Positions 1 through 11,217 of a stretch of DNA of 64,000 bases are shown piece after piece. Origin of the DNA: Pictodentalium vernedei. Lineage: Eukaryota > Mollusca > Scaphopoda > Dentaliida > Dentaliidae. Numbering within the stretch: the first letter of the stretch is position 1; each line of letters opens with the position of its first letter. Below the pieces are notes generated by a model that was not told where the DNA came from, ran no database searches, and worked only from the letters and a program-made list of their open reading frames with translations. The translations under genes and the position numbers were made by a program. Location of the stretch: contig CM062290.1 in assembly GCA_031216915.1 (NCBI GenBank), positions 255,609,597 through 255,673,596 on the forward strand. Reading direction: 5' to 3'.

Positions 1-1179
1 CTATAAGCCTCCTATCCAGCTGAGCAGCATCCTGGTTCGCTGGAACAACATCAGGAAGAAAATGCCGGATTAACTCGATGGCGATTTTGTGTTGTTCCGA
101 AAGGGAGAACTCCAATTCATCCATATCCCTTTCGCCATCCTGACGGATCTCTTGGATATCTCGGTCATCTGCTCCCGATCCAGCTGCGGAACGCACAGAC
201 CCAGCATCATCAGATTCTTCCTGCTCTGATAGGGCTTGCCGGATGCTGGGATGCTGCTATGATTTGTGCTATCTGTGATAGCACATCCGTTAACAAGGCC
301 TGCGGAGCTGCGGTCTTAGTGATTTAGCCGCAGGAAGCTCCGTGGACGTTGTCTCTTGCATACGTCTCTTATGTAAACGTCCAGATGAAGGTGGCCTCGA
401 ATCCTTGGCTATCAGATGGCGTGACCTGGCTGTCGAGGAATCTCTGGAAGGCGATGCCGGCTGGATATCGGTGGTCACGTAGCCAAGGTGCGGTCGAGTG
501 CGCTGATGTGAGGAGGAAGAAGCCCTTGATACAGTCTCTCCGGACTGTTTATACACCGGAGCGTCCCGAGGGGTGGACGTAAGCTCTGACTGAGGAACGT
601 TTTGTACAACAACATCCAGACCGCGATGTTGTTGTACGAGAGAGAGACCTCTCTCGCTCGCAGCCCGTGCTGAGCTGGACGAGCTAGGGACCGAACCCAA
701 AGGCTTCTTCCATCCAAAACCAAGTTCCGTCGTCACTGGGTGTGCCTGTGGAATGTTTATAGTGCTCGCAACACCCTTATTTCCTTCCTGGACCGCAACG
801 GACGAACCCGGGTGCTATACCATTCGGTAAATGGACGCGACACCGGGCAAGCTAGCGGACGTTGACGCCAATGCCGTCGACCCTACTAGGTGCCTCTTAG
901 GCAATTGCCCTATATCCATGAGCACTTCTGCCGCTGGATTGTGACGACGGACGCGCACTGGTAGACGACATCACGGAAACATCACCCAATTCTTGTTCCT
1001 CTGAAAAAGAGAGTGAAAAACTTGAGTGACCCTGCAGAGAGAGGACCGGCATGTCCCTATTCCCAATTTCTACATACAGAACAAGGATTAAAGCGGGTAC
1101 ATTGACTACAATTAATGCAGAAATCATGAGAATCAGAGGAAGACTTCCTTCCATTACAATTTGTACAATAATCTTTCAT
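1..1179 (-). pseudogene. Decayed DIRS gag, N-terminal part (copy E)
   Basis: The start codon at 1177-1179 is followed by the Cys-rich N-terminus seen in all copies (MKDYCTNCN, then CINCSQC and CSVC). Compared with copies A and B, a stretch coding for the region around KRVSRYVVSGE is missing just after the Cys-rich segment. The frame then shifts, so gag continues in separate pieces at roughly 897-1154 and 290-736. The Ser/Arg-rich middle (for example SERGLSLVQQH and RTRPHLGYVTTDIQ) is clearly homologous to copy A. The product cannot be made intact. The rest of gag lies outside the window. Confidence 0.8.
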
Positions 1180-2102
1180 TGTAAAAATAATCAATCATAG
1201 TACCCGCAATAAACCTTGTAAATAAAGATACATAATATAAAAATCCATTATAATAATAATATGAAAAAACAATTCAAAAAGAAAAATTTTTTTTTTTTTT
1301 TGAAAATTTTTTTTTTCAGAAGAGCCCAAGTTCCCAAAGGGAACCCAGAGCCCAAATGGATCCCAAAAAAGCCTAAGTGTGGACAAAAATTTTAAATCAT
1401 TCTGAAAAAATTAATGCAACACTTACGAACAATATTAATGTATCTCACTATGAATAATCAACGTAGAAGACAAGGAATCACTTATCAGAAGTAACCATTG
1501 TCAACATAAACAAAAAGTGTAAACAAACCAGAAAACTGACTCCAGGCACTGGAAAACATGGCCCAGTAATCAGTGTCTAATTCAAACACTATCTGATGCT
1601 AAACAGAGCCTTCCCCAGAAGAGACTGCAGAGCATCAGATGGTAGATACAGACCAAAATGCCTAAACACCCCTAGGGTGAGGACGTAAACATGGGGAAAG
1701 AACAGAAAATAATTCTGTTTCTAAGCCAAAACTCCCAAGAAATTTTAGTAATAAAGATTACAAAAATAAGCCAAAAGCATGGGAGAATAGCTAGGGGGGT
1801 GGGGGGGGGGTGGGGGGGGATGAAGGAAAGGGAGAGAGGAAACACTGAACAAACAATGGAACATTCATAGCAAGAATGACAACAACAGGGCTATGCCTCG
1901 AAAATAGGCAATATGAATAAATTTTCATAAAAATTTTTTAAGTTACAGCCCTGAACATCAGAAACCAATGTTTTTCTCCTCTCCTCATCCTCAATGCACT
2001 TCATATCCACCATTTCTCTCATAATTACGTGTCTGGCATCATTGAAACTGAGATTTACAGCACAAATATCAGTGAGGTGACACTGTTTACAGGGCGAAAC
2101 AA

Positions 2103-2317
2103 AGAATGACATTTTGGAGGAAATTTCGAGAACTCCTTGACACTGCGCATGTGCAGTACAGTAAAAGTATGGAGGACCTACCAGGACATCTAATTTTCGT
2201 TTTGGATGCAAATTTTGGGGATTGGGGGGGGGGGGGGGGGGGCAAAATTTGTGTTTGGCCCTGAATTTAATGGAGTTTGCACCAGCTAAGTCTGGGTCAT
2301 TGGTACAGTATAAAAAT
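2103..2317. repeat. Outer terminal repeat of DIRS copy E
   Basis: This is the gag-side terminus of copy E. It shares CTGCGCATG...CAG, GGATGCAAATTTTGGGGATT and the edge CTAAGTCTGGGTCATTGG with the ends of copies A, B and C. It is the inverted complement of the other end of the family (for example 23370-23556). Confidence 0.8.
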
Positions 2318-3051
2318 ATTTTATGCTATTAAAACAGGCCTGCCATTCTGAGGAGAGCGATCGCCCCTGTGCGCTATCGCCTGCCTGATTTTCCATCCAG
2401 GCATGCATTTGCTCACTCGCCTCGACAAGCGAACATTGTCGCAACAACAACACTTCAAACTACTATACCAACCCGTCATTTGAGCCTTTCCATGTATAAG
2501 CCCAGCTGCAAACTTTCTGAAAATGTATTTAATTGGAAGACACCCCAAAATAAGCCCACCAAAGATTTCCCAACATTATTTTTCAGGTAAATGTGACGCA
2601 TACCAGTAATTACACCAACGGTGGGGATTTCCCAAGTTTCCAATCAAAATAAAATGTTATTTGTCTTGTTGATGTTTTCATCTTATTCATTACCACAATA
2701 ACATTGCAGTGATTGCACCTAAAATAAAATTTTAGAATCATTTTGATGTGCTGCTTTTGTATATCACTTTATTCTTTCATTGTAGCTGAATTAGAATTAA
2801 AAAACATCTTTTGTGTTGTCAATTTTGTTTCTCCACTCTGTGCTAAGCCTTTATATTTAGAAATGAATGGGAAAATTATTCCAGGTGGTATGGCCACCCC
2901 AGTTATAACATTTTATCAAATGAGTTGTTTGGATATCTAAAACAGTCGTAATGAAAAGGCATTTCAAAAAAGAAACATAACTTTGTACCTTCATTTTAAT
3001 ATCCACTTTTGTCAAACATGACATGAAAAGCTGTTTAAAAAACAACACACA
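2318..3051. other. Unassigned DNA
   Basis: AT-rich sequence between DIRS copy E and the SINE. It holds only short open frames with no recognisable protein. I see no RNA gene or clear repeat boundary. Confidence 0.5.
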
Positions 3052-3064
3052 TGTGAAGCCATTT
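3052..3064. repeat. SINE target-site duplication (left; right copy 3418-3430)
   Basis: TGTGAAGCCATTT occurs immediately outside both ends of the SINE with no mismatch. This defines the insertion boundaries. Confidence 0.85.
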
Positions 3065-3417
3065 AATTATTGATTGGTGTTTAAGGTCACATATTTCTGC
3101 ACAATGGCTAACCATGACCGTGCCAGTTTTACGGGTGGAGGAAGCCAGAGTACCCAGAGAGAACCACTGAGCAACGGCAACCAACTGTCAGCTCCCCAAC
3201 ATACCAACTCCACACAAGCAGGGTTAGCATTGGTTGAAGACAGGTGCACCATCGACGTGCAGTACGCCTTAGTACACAGCGTCTCCGTGCCCCCACGTGG
3301 GCAATGGGGGTGAAGTGTCTTGCCCAAGGACACAACGCGGTTGCCGCAGGTGGGATTTGAACAGAGGACCTCTCGGCTTGCAGCCTGCACCTCTACCAAC
3401 TGTGCCACTGCACCCCC
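3065..3417 (-). mobile_element. Full-length tRNA-derived SINE with 13-bp target duplication
   Basis: On the minus strand it begins GGGGGTGCAGTGGCACAGTT. It carries an RNA polymerase III A-box-like TGGCACAGTTGG and a B-box-like TGTTCAAATCC about 35 bases further on, as expected of a tRNA-derived SINE head. The body includes TGTCCTTGGGCAAGACACTT, a phrase common in animal SINEs. The 3' tail reads AAATATGTGACCTTAAACAC. Both sides carry the identical 13-mer TGTGAAGCCATTT (3052-3064 and 3418-3430), so this is a complete target-primed insertion. A 113-codon open frame across it is not a gene. A second 3' tail of the same SINE lies at 32200-32252. Confidence 0.85.
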
Positions 3418-3958
3418 TGTGAAGCCATTTTGGTATTAACATTGGGGAGTCTCAATGCATACCATGGTGGTCTCTTTTTTATGAGCATGCCCATATGGTT
3501 TTATTTACATTTCATGTCGCGCGTGTTTGTTCGTCAGTACGACTTAAATGGAGATCTGTATCATTTGTTGTTTTTGATACTGGGTACTAACATTTTAAAA
3601 AGACATACCTGTCAAAACGAGAACTTGGATTTGTCTGCTCTGCTGACGTTCATTGCTATTTTGAAAATGTGATTACAAGGGGGTCATAGTAAATTTCTAA
3701 GTTTAATATCAAAGTATGCAAACACTGTATGGCTGTTTTTTTGGTGCCTGTCAGTTTGGTTTTTCGGTTTGCAGCAAAAACAAAACTGATCAAAAAACAG
3801 AAAAACCTCCATGCTCTAATTAGTGAAATTGTTTGGTGGTATGTATCATTTCTCTGTTTATGTTAAGCAAAGGATTAAAGAGGCACTTTTCTAATATTGT
3901 TAATAACGTTCACATAAATTTATTCAGCATTATACAGACAGATGTAATTTTTACAGAT

Positions 3959-4618
3959 TAGAGCTGGGAGGTTGTGGGATTTACACTGCGGTTGCGGTTT
4001 TGGTTTTTAAATAAAAAAAAACTGTTGATTGTGTCAGTTGAATAAATAATTATAACATATATATGCCTGTAATGTTGTAAAATGTCAGGCAAAAACCCCC
4101 AAACCGTGTTTAGATCAACTTTAGGATAACCCGACCGACTGTAAAAAATTATGCCGACCCTCAAAATTTTATCAGATAAAAGTCGCTCATTTAGGTCCTT
4201 GTAACCCTAAATTTCCATCCGACTTCAACTGGGAATTTGAAACCTATTTTTATAAGCATTCAAAATTACGTGTAGAAATAAATATATTGGACAGTATAAA
4301 TGAAGAGCAAGCGGCAAGTTATAGTTCATCAAAGGAAACCACATTTGATAAACTGATGAGCATGTTAGAAAGCTTCAGCCTTGGTGCTGACAGGTCATGA
4401 ATATTAGGTAATGAGTTTCGTGCATTGATACTGAAAACCTCAAATCTTGGTTACTGTCTTGAAAATGGCATTGGTACAAGTATAGTGTACAATAGTTTGC
4501 GTTTTTAATTCCATTCAAACGTATACAGAAACTGTGTTTATTGGTAGTGCAGCTGTGATTTTCGGTAGTCTCTCAATACCAATCCCAACCTGTAGTTGCG
4601 ATTAACCTCCCATCTCTA
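3959..4618. mobile_element. Non-autonomous hAT-like element
   Basis: The ends form a terminal inverted repeat: TAGAGCTGGGAGGTT on the left and AACCTCCCATCTCTA on the right (one mismatch). They are flanked by an 8-bp duplication, TTACAGAT (3951-3958) and TTGCAGAT (4619-4626), 7 of 8 identical. An 8-bp duplication with a short G-rich terminus is typical of hAT transposons. No transposase is encoded, so it would depend on an enzyme supplied elsewhere. The superfamily call rests on terminus and duplication length only. Confidence 0.6.
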
Positions 4619-4626
4619 TTGCAGAT

Positions 4627-5475
4627 CAAGCAATTTCTTGATATTGGTTCTTCTAAAGCCATTCAAACACCAGGTGATTTTTTGGCACCAAAGACAACAT
4701 TTTTGACAAACTGAAGCACTCCACAAAAACAATGAAAACATATTTATTTCTGGGCATTTCAGTTGGTAAAACTTGATCAAATAATGAGACAATTGTGCAA
4801 CTTTGACCTGTTTGCACATTTTATTTTATGGAGGGGGAAAACATTCCTTCTCCTATCCATGACTGCAACAGAGATTTATTTAAAAATATGAATGTCTTAA
4901 GTACATGCTAGAATATACATTAAACATAGCACAAAATATTTCCATACCTCTATTAGGATAGATTCAGATATGACCAAAAACACATGATGTTGCATGGCCA
5001 AGAAGACTGAAAATCAAATGTAGACAAATGGGTGGACAGATGAACAGATGGATGGTTGGTCAGACAAACAAAGGTATGGACAAATAAAAAAAGTGCAACA
5101 ACATACAAAAATCCAGGGATCACAAATAGGCTTGCCACAATCATAGGGCAACCAAACCTTTGCAGGGCTATTCAAATTGCAATCATCTCTGCCTAATGGG
5201 ACAATCATCTCTGCCCAATGGGACAACTAGTGTCTGAACACCATTGCTGATAGTAAAAGTCCAGTTATCTTTTGGCAGCAGAACGTCCACGTTTAGAAGT
5301 ATTAAACTCTGTTTAACTCTTTATTGGTCATGGGCAGAAACCAAATTTAGATTGAAGTTTGCTTGATTGGTAGCAACAGTTTTTTAGTTTGTACACACTG
5401 TATTGCAAGATGTGTAATCTACATGTATAACTTTTACTTTGCAAAGTACAGTGCTAAAAACTGGAATTTCCCTTC
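4627..5475. other. Unassigned DNA
   Basis: No gene recognised. A short run of GGATGG/GACAGA-type units near 5030-5065 resembles the microsatellite tails of the tandem-repeat elements elsewhere in the window, so this may be a decayed piece of one. Confidence 0.4.
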
Positions 5476-5479
5476 TTTA

Positions 5480-5810
5480 TTCTGGACAGCCACTATGGAC
5501 TGGTCACATTCCATAGATGGGCAATGTTTCCACGGATGCAATAATATTAGATTCCAAACACTAATTATAGGAATACATGTAATCTTCAAAAATTTAATTA
5601 ATGAAGTACCGGATACAACTCGGTGTTTCATTAATTAAAATTTTGCTGATGATGAATTTCATTACCTGGTAAATGCATGCATGGACATCATTGGCCACTG
5701 GATTACAACCAGTCCACGGCAGGTCTATTGTACTATGGAAAATGTTTATCCCTGATTCTAATTCACAACCATACATGTTTATGGCCTTCAAATAAAAAGT
5801 TACATAACTT
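5480..5810. repeat. Large imperfect inverted repeat (foldback)
   Basis: The centre near 5588-5645 pairs AATTTAATTAATGAA with TTCATTAATTAAAATT around a loop. The outer arms also correspond: TGGACTGGTCACATTCC near 5498 resembles the complement of the segment near 5690-5715 (TGGACTGGTTGTAATCC). The arms are diverged, so this is an old palindromic element or inverted duplication. No coding content is recognised. Confidence 0.5.
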
Positions 5811-6119
5811 CTAGAGTTGATCTCTGCTATCCCAACATTCCTCGACACATACACAATGTATTCAATTCAGCCTTACAACATGCCACTTCAGAACAATATT
5901 TGGTAAACATAACTATCACAAAATTCCCATTTCATTTGACTTCATACATGAAAAAAATATAGATTGGTCTTTAACACATAATAATCATCAAATAGCTCAT
6001 TATGGAAAATATCATTCACCACAGGTCGAATCGTAATGGTGTCAGAAATCAACATAGATATAGATGCTGTAACATTGTGAGTTAGCTGGTTTCGGAAGTA
6101 CAGTTAATCTTCTCTTGTT

Positions 6120-6390
6120 TTTCATTAACTGTCTGCTTAACACAAATTGTAGATGACATTTACAGAAAACATGCCCTGAAAAAATATTTTCATTTTTTTC
6201 ATCTTAAAAACATATTTATATGACTCTCTTATTGGAACGACCTCGGTGAGCTCCTTCCAATTAGGCATTATAAGCTATGTTTTTGAGGCAAAAATCTGGA
6301 GAAAAATAAAATTTGGCTGGCAATTTTTGCGAACATGACTGGCCAGCTTTAGTCACTATGTTAGCTAAATGGGTAAATTCATCAGATTTG
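6120..6390. repeat. Diverged repeat unit with ATTGGAA stem-loop
   Basis: The layout matches the piggyBac-like MITE at 12301-12537 and the 5' part of the family-1 elements. It has a run such as CCTGAAAAAATATTTTCATT, a stem-loop ATTGGAACGACCTCGGTGAGCTCCTTCCAAT (6231-6261), then a phrase like TATGTTTTTGAGGCAAAAAT and TTTTTGCGAACATGACTGGC. The terminal repeats are too decayed to place exact ends. Confidence 0.45.
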
Positions 6391-7015
6391 CCTTGAAATT
6401 CACAGGCCTCATTCACTAAAATTGATCTGAGCCTCGGTAAACCTCAGCTCAGATCACTTTTCGAGAATTCAGTACAGAAATTTCAAATGAAATCACGACT
6501 CACTTGAGATTCTCAATATTACATGCTGACCAACTCAGTCTAAGATCTCGTCATTTTAACACAACCTTGTATGGTTTCTTGGATAAAAATGTCCAATTGT
6601 AGTTCTGAATTTATTAGTGAAAACTAACACAACACAACAGGATTGGTGCTAAAAGCCATTATATAGATCTGCAGTCTGTGTATGAAAATTCAAGCAAAAC
6701 AGAACAATTATCACTATTTTATTATCACAGATGTACATGGATTATCTCCCTTTATTTGCATTTGAGTACCTGTATGTTGCCAACAGCATAATTATGTATC
6801 TGAACTGGCATGCTCCAGAAGACACCAGCATTTTCCTCAAGGGTGCATTTACATCACATCACATTTCATGTTTGTTCATGTATTTGAGACGGTTGTAAGA
6901 TATAATGCATGAGGTAAACAAATAAAAATATTGTGCACAAACAAATCTGAAAGGTTATCAAATACACTGATGATGTGGGATAATTTCCTCCCTTGATTTG
7001 CACTCTGAAGGCCGT
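6391..7015. other. Unassigned DNA
   Basis: No gene recognised. A short open stretch after TTATTATCACAG at about 6741 looks superficially like an exon but has no recognisable protein. The phrase TTATCTCCCTTTATTTGCA is typical of mollusc intergenic repeats. Confidence 0.4.
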
Positions 7016-8430
7016 AATAATAATATACACATTTATATAGCGCCAAAATTATAGTTCTGAAGATACAGAACCATATTTTAAGGTGCTATACATGTTACTG
7101 AGCTCATGCAAATATACAAATGGAATATATACAGTATCTTACAGTCCAGAATATCACTTATAGGCTTTTTGAAACAGGTATGTTTTGAGATCTTTCTTGA
7201 AAAGGTTGACATTTGACAGTCTTTTTAGGTGTTCTGGTAAATTATTCCACAAGTGAGGGCCAGCAAATGAGAATGGCCTATCTCCAAATGTCTTACACCT
7301 ATGTTTTGGAACATGAAGCAGCATTTTACCATCGGACCTCAGGTTGTATTGACACACATTCTTGGTATAAAGGAGTTCTTCTAAGTAGGCTGGTGACATG
7401 TTGTTTTGTGTCTTAAAAACTAATAATAAAGTTTTGAAAATTATTCTGTACTTAAATGGCAGCCAGTGCATATCCCTCAGAACAGGAGTGATGTGTTGAT
7501 ATCGTGATACCCTACACACTACTCGGGCTGATGCATTTATTACCATCTGCAGGCGAGAGTCCTGATATTGTGGAAGGTTGAACAGTAAGGCATTACAATA
7601 ATCAAAATGTGAAGTTACAAAGGCATGAACTAGGGTTTTTGTTGAGTCTTTGGTGAGGAACTGTCTTATCTGTTTAACATTGCATAGACCTCTGAAAGCC
7701 TTATTGCACATATTTGTAACATGTCTGTCCACAGACATGGTAGAGTCGAAGAAGGCACCAAGATTACATACACTGTTACTTGAACTGATGGCCGAATCTC
7801 CTACCTTCACTGAATTTATGTCAACTTTAGTGAGTTGTTGTCGTGAACCAATTATCAAGAATTCAGTCTTATCATCATTTATCATTAATTTGTTTGAAAC
7901 CATCCATGTGCGAATGTCCAAAATACATGATTCAATAGTTTTAGAGCTTTAGTTTGATCCTTGATTGATGGTCGAAAAGAGAAATAGACCTTTGTGTCAT
8001 CAACATAACCATGGACGCCAGGCAGGTGAGATTCAATGATGGTGACATTTGTGAAATACAGAATGGAAACAGAACAGGACCAAGGCAATTGCCCTGTGGG
8101 ACTCCACATTCAAGATAGAAGTCTTTTGACAGATTACCGTTTATTGATACACGCTGCTGTCTATTCTTGAGGTATGATGATAGCCAGCTAGCAGCAACAA
8201 CATTAAGTCCAAAATCAGAATTCATTGTCTCTACCAGAGTTTTATGACAAACAGTGTCAAAAGCAGCACTAAGGTCTAAAAGAACAAGCAATGTTACCCT
8301 TCCAGACTCCATATTAAGGAGGATGTCATTCTGAACCTTGAGTAATGCCGTTTCAAACGAGTGAAATTTTCTGAATCCAGACGGCCGGTAATGGAGCATG
8401 CATGTCACTATGTAACATTAGTTGGTCAAA
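7016..8430 (-). mobile_element. CR1/L2-like non-LTR retrotransposon, 5'-truncated
   Basis: On the minus strand this is the 3' end of a non-LTR retrotransposon of the CR1/L2 type. It comprises part of the reverse transcriptase, the conserved C-terminal region and a short 3' untranslated region ending in GGCGCTATATAAATGTGTAT plus ATT repeats at about 7016-7030. Severe 5' truncation is usual for target-primed insertion. A second, shorter copy on the plus strand at 10331-11216 has the same tail. Confidence 0.8.
7154..8408 (-). pseudogene. Reverse transcriptase (3' part) of CR1/L2-like element, frameshifted
   Basis: Three successive frames carry one protein. From 8408 the first holds LLVLLDLSAAFDTV (RT motif with catalytic Asp) and GVPQGNCLGPVLF. 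A second frame (about 8109-7885) holds the catalytic box as YVDD in VHGYVDDTKVYFSFRP. The third (7921-7154, 255 codons) holds NDDKTEFLIIGSRQQ, SHFDYCNALLF, MHWLPFKYRI and FSFAGPHLWNNLP, the familiar C-terminal region of CR1/L2 RT proteins. At least two frameshifts break it and the N-terminal endonuclease region is absent. It is non-functional. Confidence 0.8.
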
Positions 8431-8436
8431 TGCGGC

Positions 8437-8490
8437 TTGAATATGGAGTCTCACAGGGCAGTTGCCTTGGTCCTGTTCTGTTTCTAATCC
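8437..8490 (+). pseudogene. Short inverted RT fragment
   Basis: On the plus strand GAATATGGAGTCTCACAGGG followed by a stretch reading GSCLGPVLFL encodes the RT motif EYGVSQGSCLGPVLF. This is the same motif the adjacent minus-strand element carries at about 8075-8115. It lies just beyond the 5' truncation point, in inverted orientation. A 5' inversion of twin-priming type, or an independent small fragment, could explain it. Confidence 0.55.
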
Positions 8491-9276
8491 ACACACCCTG
8501 ATACAAAGACTTGTACAAAACTGAAAGCTTAAATGACAGACAAATTTGAATATTAGTTTAGAAGTATGCACTGTTTCTGCAATTGGAAAATCTTCTAAGA
8601 TATCTGAAAAGATATGACACTGAGCTCTGTCAAACAAGATGAAACAGAATAAATGCTTATCTTAGATGAAGTGCGACCATATATGCAATTAATATTTGGA
8701 AATTGGAAAGTTTGTCAGCAGAATTTTTGGTAAAATCACAGTATTTTTTATACATTTAACAGGAATTTACTCTATAACCCATATGCAATTAACAGGACAA
8801 ATTTCTACTAAATGAAGAAAAATTATTTGGGATTTAAAAATTATATTAGTTAAGAGGGTTATTTCATTAGACAATACAGAATTAAGGAAAATACACGGTA
8901 TGTAAGTTTAGAAAACCTATTTAAGGCTTTTGTTTTTTGTAACATGCACTTTATGGATCAACTGATGAACTATTAACCCAATAATTTATTTCTTTATTAA
9001 TAGAGCAAGGACTGTTTTTCTATTTTGCCAACATATCCATTTTAATAAAAAGCAGAGATCTGAGGAAAGAATGCAATGCATTTTAAAATTTTTCTATGAA
9101 ATTTTTAGTTCCATTCTTCTAAAAAAATTTACCCTACCAAGGCATGGCTACTTCCTACCAACCATGTATTCATCTAATAAAAAATCAAGAAGGGCTTTAG
9201 TCTCCTAGGGTTACTTACAGAAGGGTCTAACCATATTGTCATGGCTAAATTATAATCCTACTGAGATACATTATAA
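8491..9276. other. Unassigned DNA
   Basis: AT-rich with no gene recognised. GAGCTCTGTCAAACAAGATG near 8622 recurs in hairpin form at about 31365-31395, so part of this is likely an old repeat fragment. Confidence 0.4.
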
Positions 9277-9417
9277 ATTATTGTGATGAATTGATGGTAA
9301 CCTGGTCTGAGGTTTGGGGCTCAGAGCTTATGTTCAAACAAGATGCGAAGCGTAGATGCTGACATATACACTGAACCACAAACTCAGACAATGTTACAGT
9401 CAATTCATCACAATAAT
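9277..9417. mobile_element. 141-bp foldback MITE
   Basis: The ends are inverted repeats: ATTATTGTGATGAATTGATG at the left, and the complement of the right end reads ATTATTGTGATGAATTGACT. Pairing continues inward (CTGAGGTTTG with CAAACTCAG). A second copy of nearly the same length is at 33092-33233. There is no coding capacity and no clear target duplication. Confidence 0.7.
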
Positions 9418-10059
9418 GTATCTCTTCCAATATGATCCTGCCCATAGCTCAAAACACACTTTGTGATGTGAATAAGGCAATTTTTAATGGTAACAAGTTT
9501 AGTAAATAAAGCCCCCATATCCCCCTTGACCTCACTGGACAAATAATCAATTAATCAGATAATGGTCGCAGTTACACCATTCTATCTCAAATCAAAAACT
9601 GATTTGTAATTTGATTAAAACTTCATTCAGGACATCATCTGCTGAACGGAGAAAAAATGTACAAAAATGCGAGTCACTCCATTGATGGAATAATTGTGAA
9701 ACAGGCAACCTTAATACCCAATATTTCTTGTGGTGATGTCAAACAGTAACATATGCTGCTGGAGCCGTAAACATAGAAAAAACTATGCGAATTCTCATCC
9801 AATCAAGAGGGTAAGGATTTTGGTTTTATTGGAACATAGCCTTACATATGGTTTAAAATGTAAAGAAACAAGGAACCACAAAAAGATACGTGAACCATAC
9901 AAACGAAAACAAGTGTTAACTGACAGAATGAATAAAATAATAACTTGGCAGCAACATATTTTCAATGAAAACATGAGTGGAGAAAGTCAGATACCATCTT
10001 GGAAAGATATTCACAAGGGCAATGGGGTGAAAAATGTTCTTTTCACTAAAAATGTCATA
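9418..10059. other. Unassigned DNA
   Basis: This contains a 110-codon open frame (9730-10062, plus) with no recognisable motif; I do not call it a gene. No repeat structure is evident. Confidence 0.4.
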
Positions 10060-10716
10060 TAAAGTGTCAATGACACCGCAATTCAACTTGTCCAAGAAGG
10101 GACTGAAGTGAATAGAAAGTTCCAGTAATGCCAAGTCATTCACTCAAGTTTCTACAGAAAAGACATCATACCAAAGCTACATATGAAATCTGAAAAAGAT
10201 CAGGTGAGGGAATTCGGCCAGTATGGTGTACTAATAGAATTGTTGACAATTTAAATGCCAATTCCAAGATGGCCACGGGCAGTTATGTTTTTCAACGAAA
10301 TTCAGAAAAAATTGGATAGTTCTCATCTAGACTGAATTCCTAATAATTGGTTCACGACAACAACTCACTAAAGTTGACATCAATATAGTGTAGGTAGGAG
10401 ATTCCGCCATCAGTGCAAGTGTACATAATCTTGGTGCCTTCTTCAACTCTACCATGTCTATGGACAGACATGTTACAAATATGTGCAATAAGGCTTTCAG
10501 AGGTCTAAAGTTAAACAGATAAGACAATTCCTCACCAAAGACTCAACAAAAACCCTAGTTCATGCCTTTGTAACTTCACATTTGGATTATTGTAATGCCT
10601 TACTGTTCAACCTTCCACAATATCAGTACTCTCGCCTGCAGATGGTACTAAATGCATCAGCCCGAGTGGTATTTAGGATATCATGATCTCAACACATCAC
10701 TGCTGTTCTGAAGGAT

Positions 10717-11034
10717 ATGCACTGGCTGCCAGTTAAGTACAGAATAATTTTCAAAACTTTATTATTAGTTTTTAAGACACAAAACAACATGTCACCAGCC
10801 TACTTTGAAGAACTCCTTAATACCAAGAATGTGTGTCAATACAATCTGAGGTCCAATGGTAAAATGCTGCTACATGTTCCAAAACACAGATGTAAGACAT
10901 TTGGAGGTAGGTCATTCTCATTTGCTGGCCCTCACTTGTGGAATAATTTACCAGAACACCTAAAACGACTGTCAAATGTCAACCTTTTCAAGAAAGATCT
11001 CAAAACATACCTGTTTCAAAAAGCCTATAAGTGA
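10717..11034 (+). pseudogene. CR1/L2 RT C-terminal fragment
   Basis: A 105-codon open stretch is about 93% identical by eye to the minus-strand copy at 7154-7470 (MHWLPVKYRI..., SFAGPHLWNNLPEHLKRLSN, ending YLFQKAYK). It lacks the RT catalytic core. The two copies differ only slightly, so the family was active fairly recently. Confidence 0.75.
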
Positions 11035-11160
11035 TGTTCTGGACTGTAAGATACTGTATATATTCCGTTTGTATATTTGCATGAGCTCAGTAATATGTAC
11101 AGCACCTTAGAATATGGTTCTATATCTTCTGAACTAAAATTTTGGCGCTATATAAATGTG

Positions 11161-11162
11161 TA

Positions 11163-11216
<54 letters not shown>
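11161..11216. repeat. (ATT)n microsatellite, 3' tail of CR1 fragment
   Basis: An uninterrupted run of ATT units directly follows TATAAATGTGTAT. Short simple-repeat 3' tails instead of poly-A are characteristic of the CR1/L2 group. Confidence 0.9.

Positions 11217-11217
<1 letters not shown>

Larger units (their letters stand above)
1..2317 (-). mobile_element. DIRS-like retrotransposon copy E (partial, cut by window edge)
   Basis: Reading on the minus strand, this is the 5' part of a DIRS-like element: terminal repeat (to 2317), untranslated leader (about 1180-2100) and a decayed gag (1-1179). It aligns by eye with the equivalent parts of copies A, B and C. The outer end reads GTACAGTATAAAAAT, the same terminus as in the other copies, and then changes to unrelated sequence. 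RT and YR lie beyond the left edge of the window. A G-homopolymer of about 19 bases interrupts the terminal repeat near 2224. Confidence 0.85.
10331..11216 (+). mobile_element. CR1/L2-like 3' fragment inserted in family-2 element
   Basis: This begins in the middle of the RT C-terminal coding region (TEFLIIGSRQQL) and runs through HWLPVKYRIIFKTLLLVF and FSFAGPHLWNNLPEHL to a stop near 11034. The short 3' untranslated region is the same as at 7016, and the tail is about 18 ATT units (11161-11216). The host monomer is split: CTCATCTAGAC precedes it and ACCAAAGCCACAT follows. A frameshift lies near 10506. It is a dead 5'-truncated insertion. Confidence 0.8.

Noticed and set aside
3067-3408. 113-codon minus-strand open frame
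   Set aside because: It lies wholly inside the tRNA-derived SINE and is an accidental reading of it.
6741-6900. Exon-like open stretch after TTATTATCACAG on the plus strand
   Set aside because: No recognisable protein, no convincing donor site, and it contains a phrase common in mollusc repeats.
8353-8637. Exon-like stretch on the minus strand after TTTGACAG
   Set aside because: I tested it as a possible NOC2L exon; the translated sequence does not match the family, and the surrounding phrase recurs elsewhere as a repeat.
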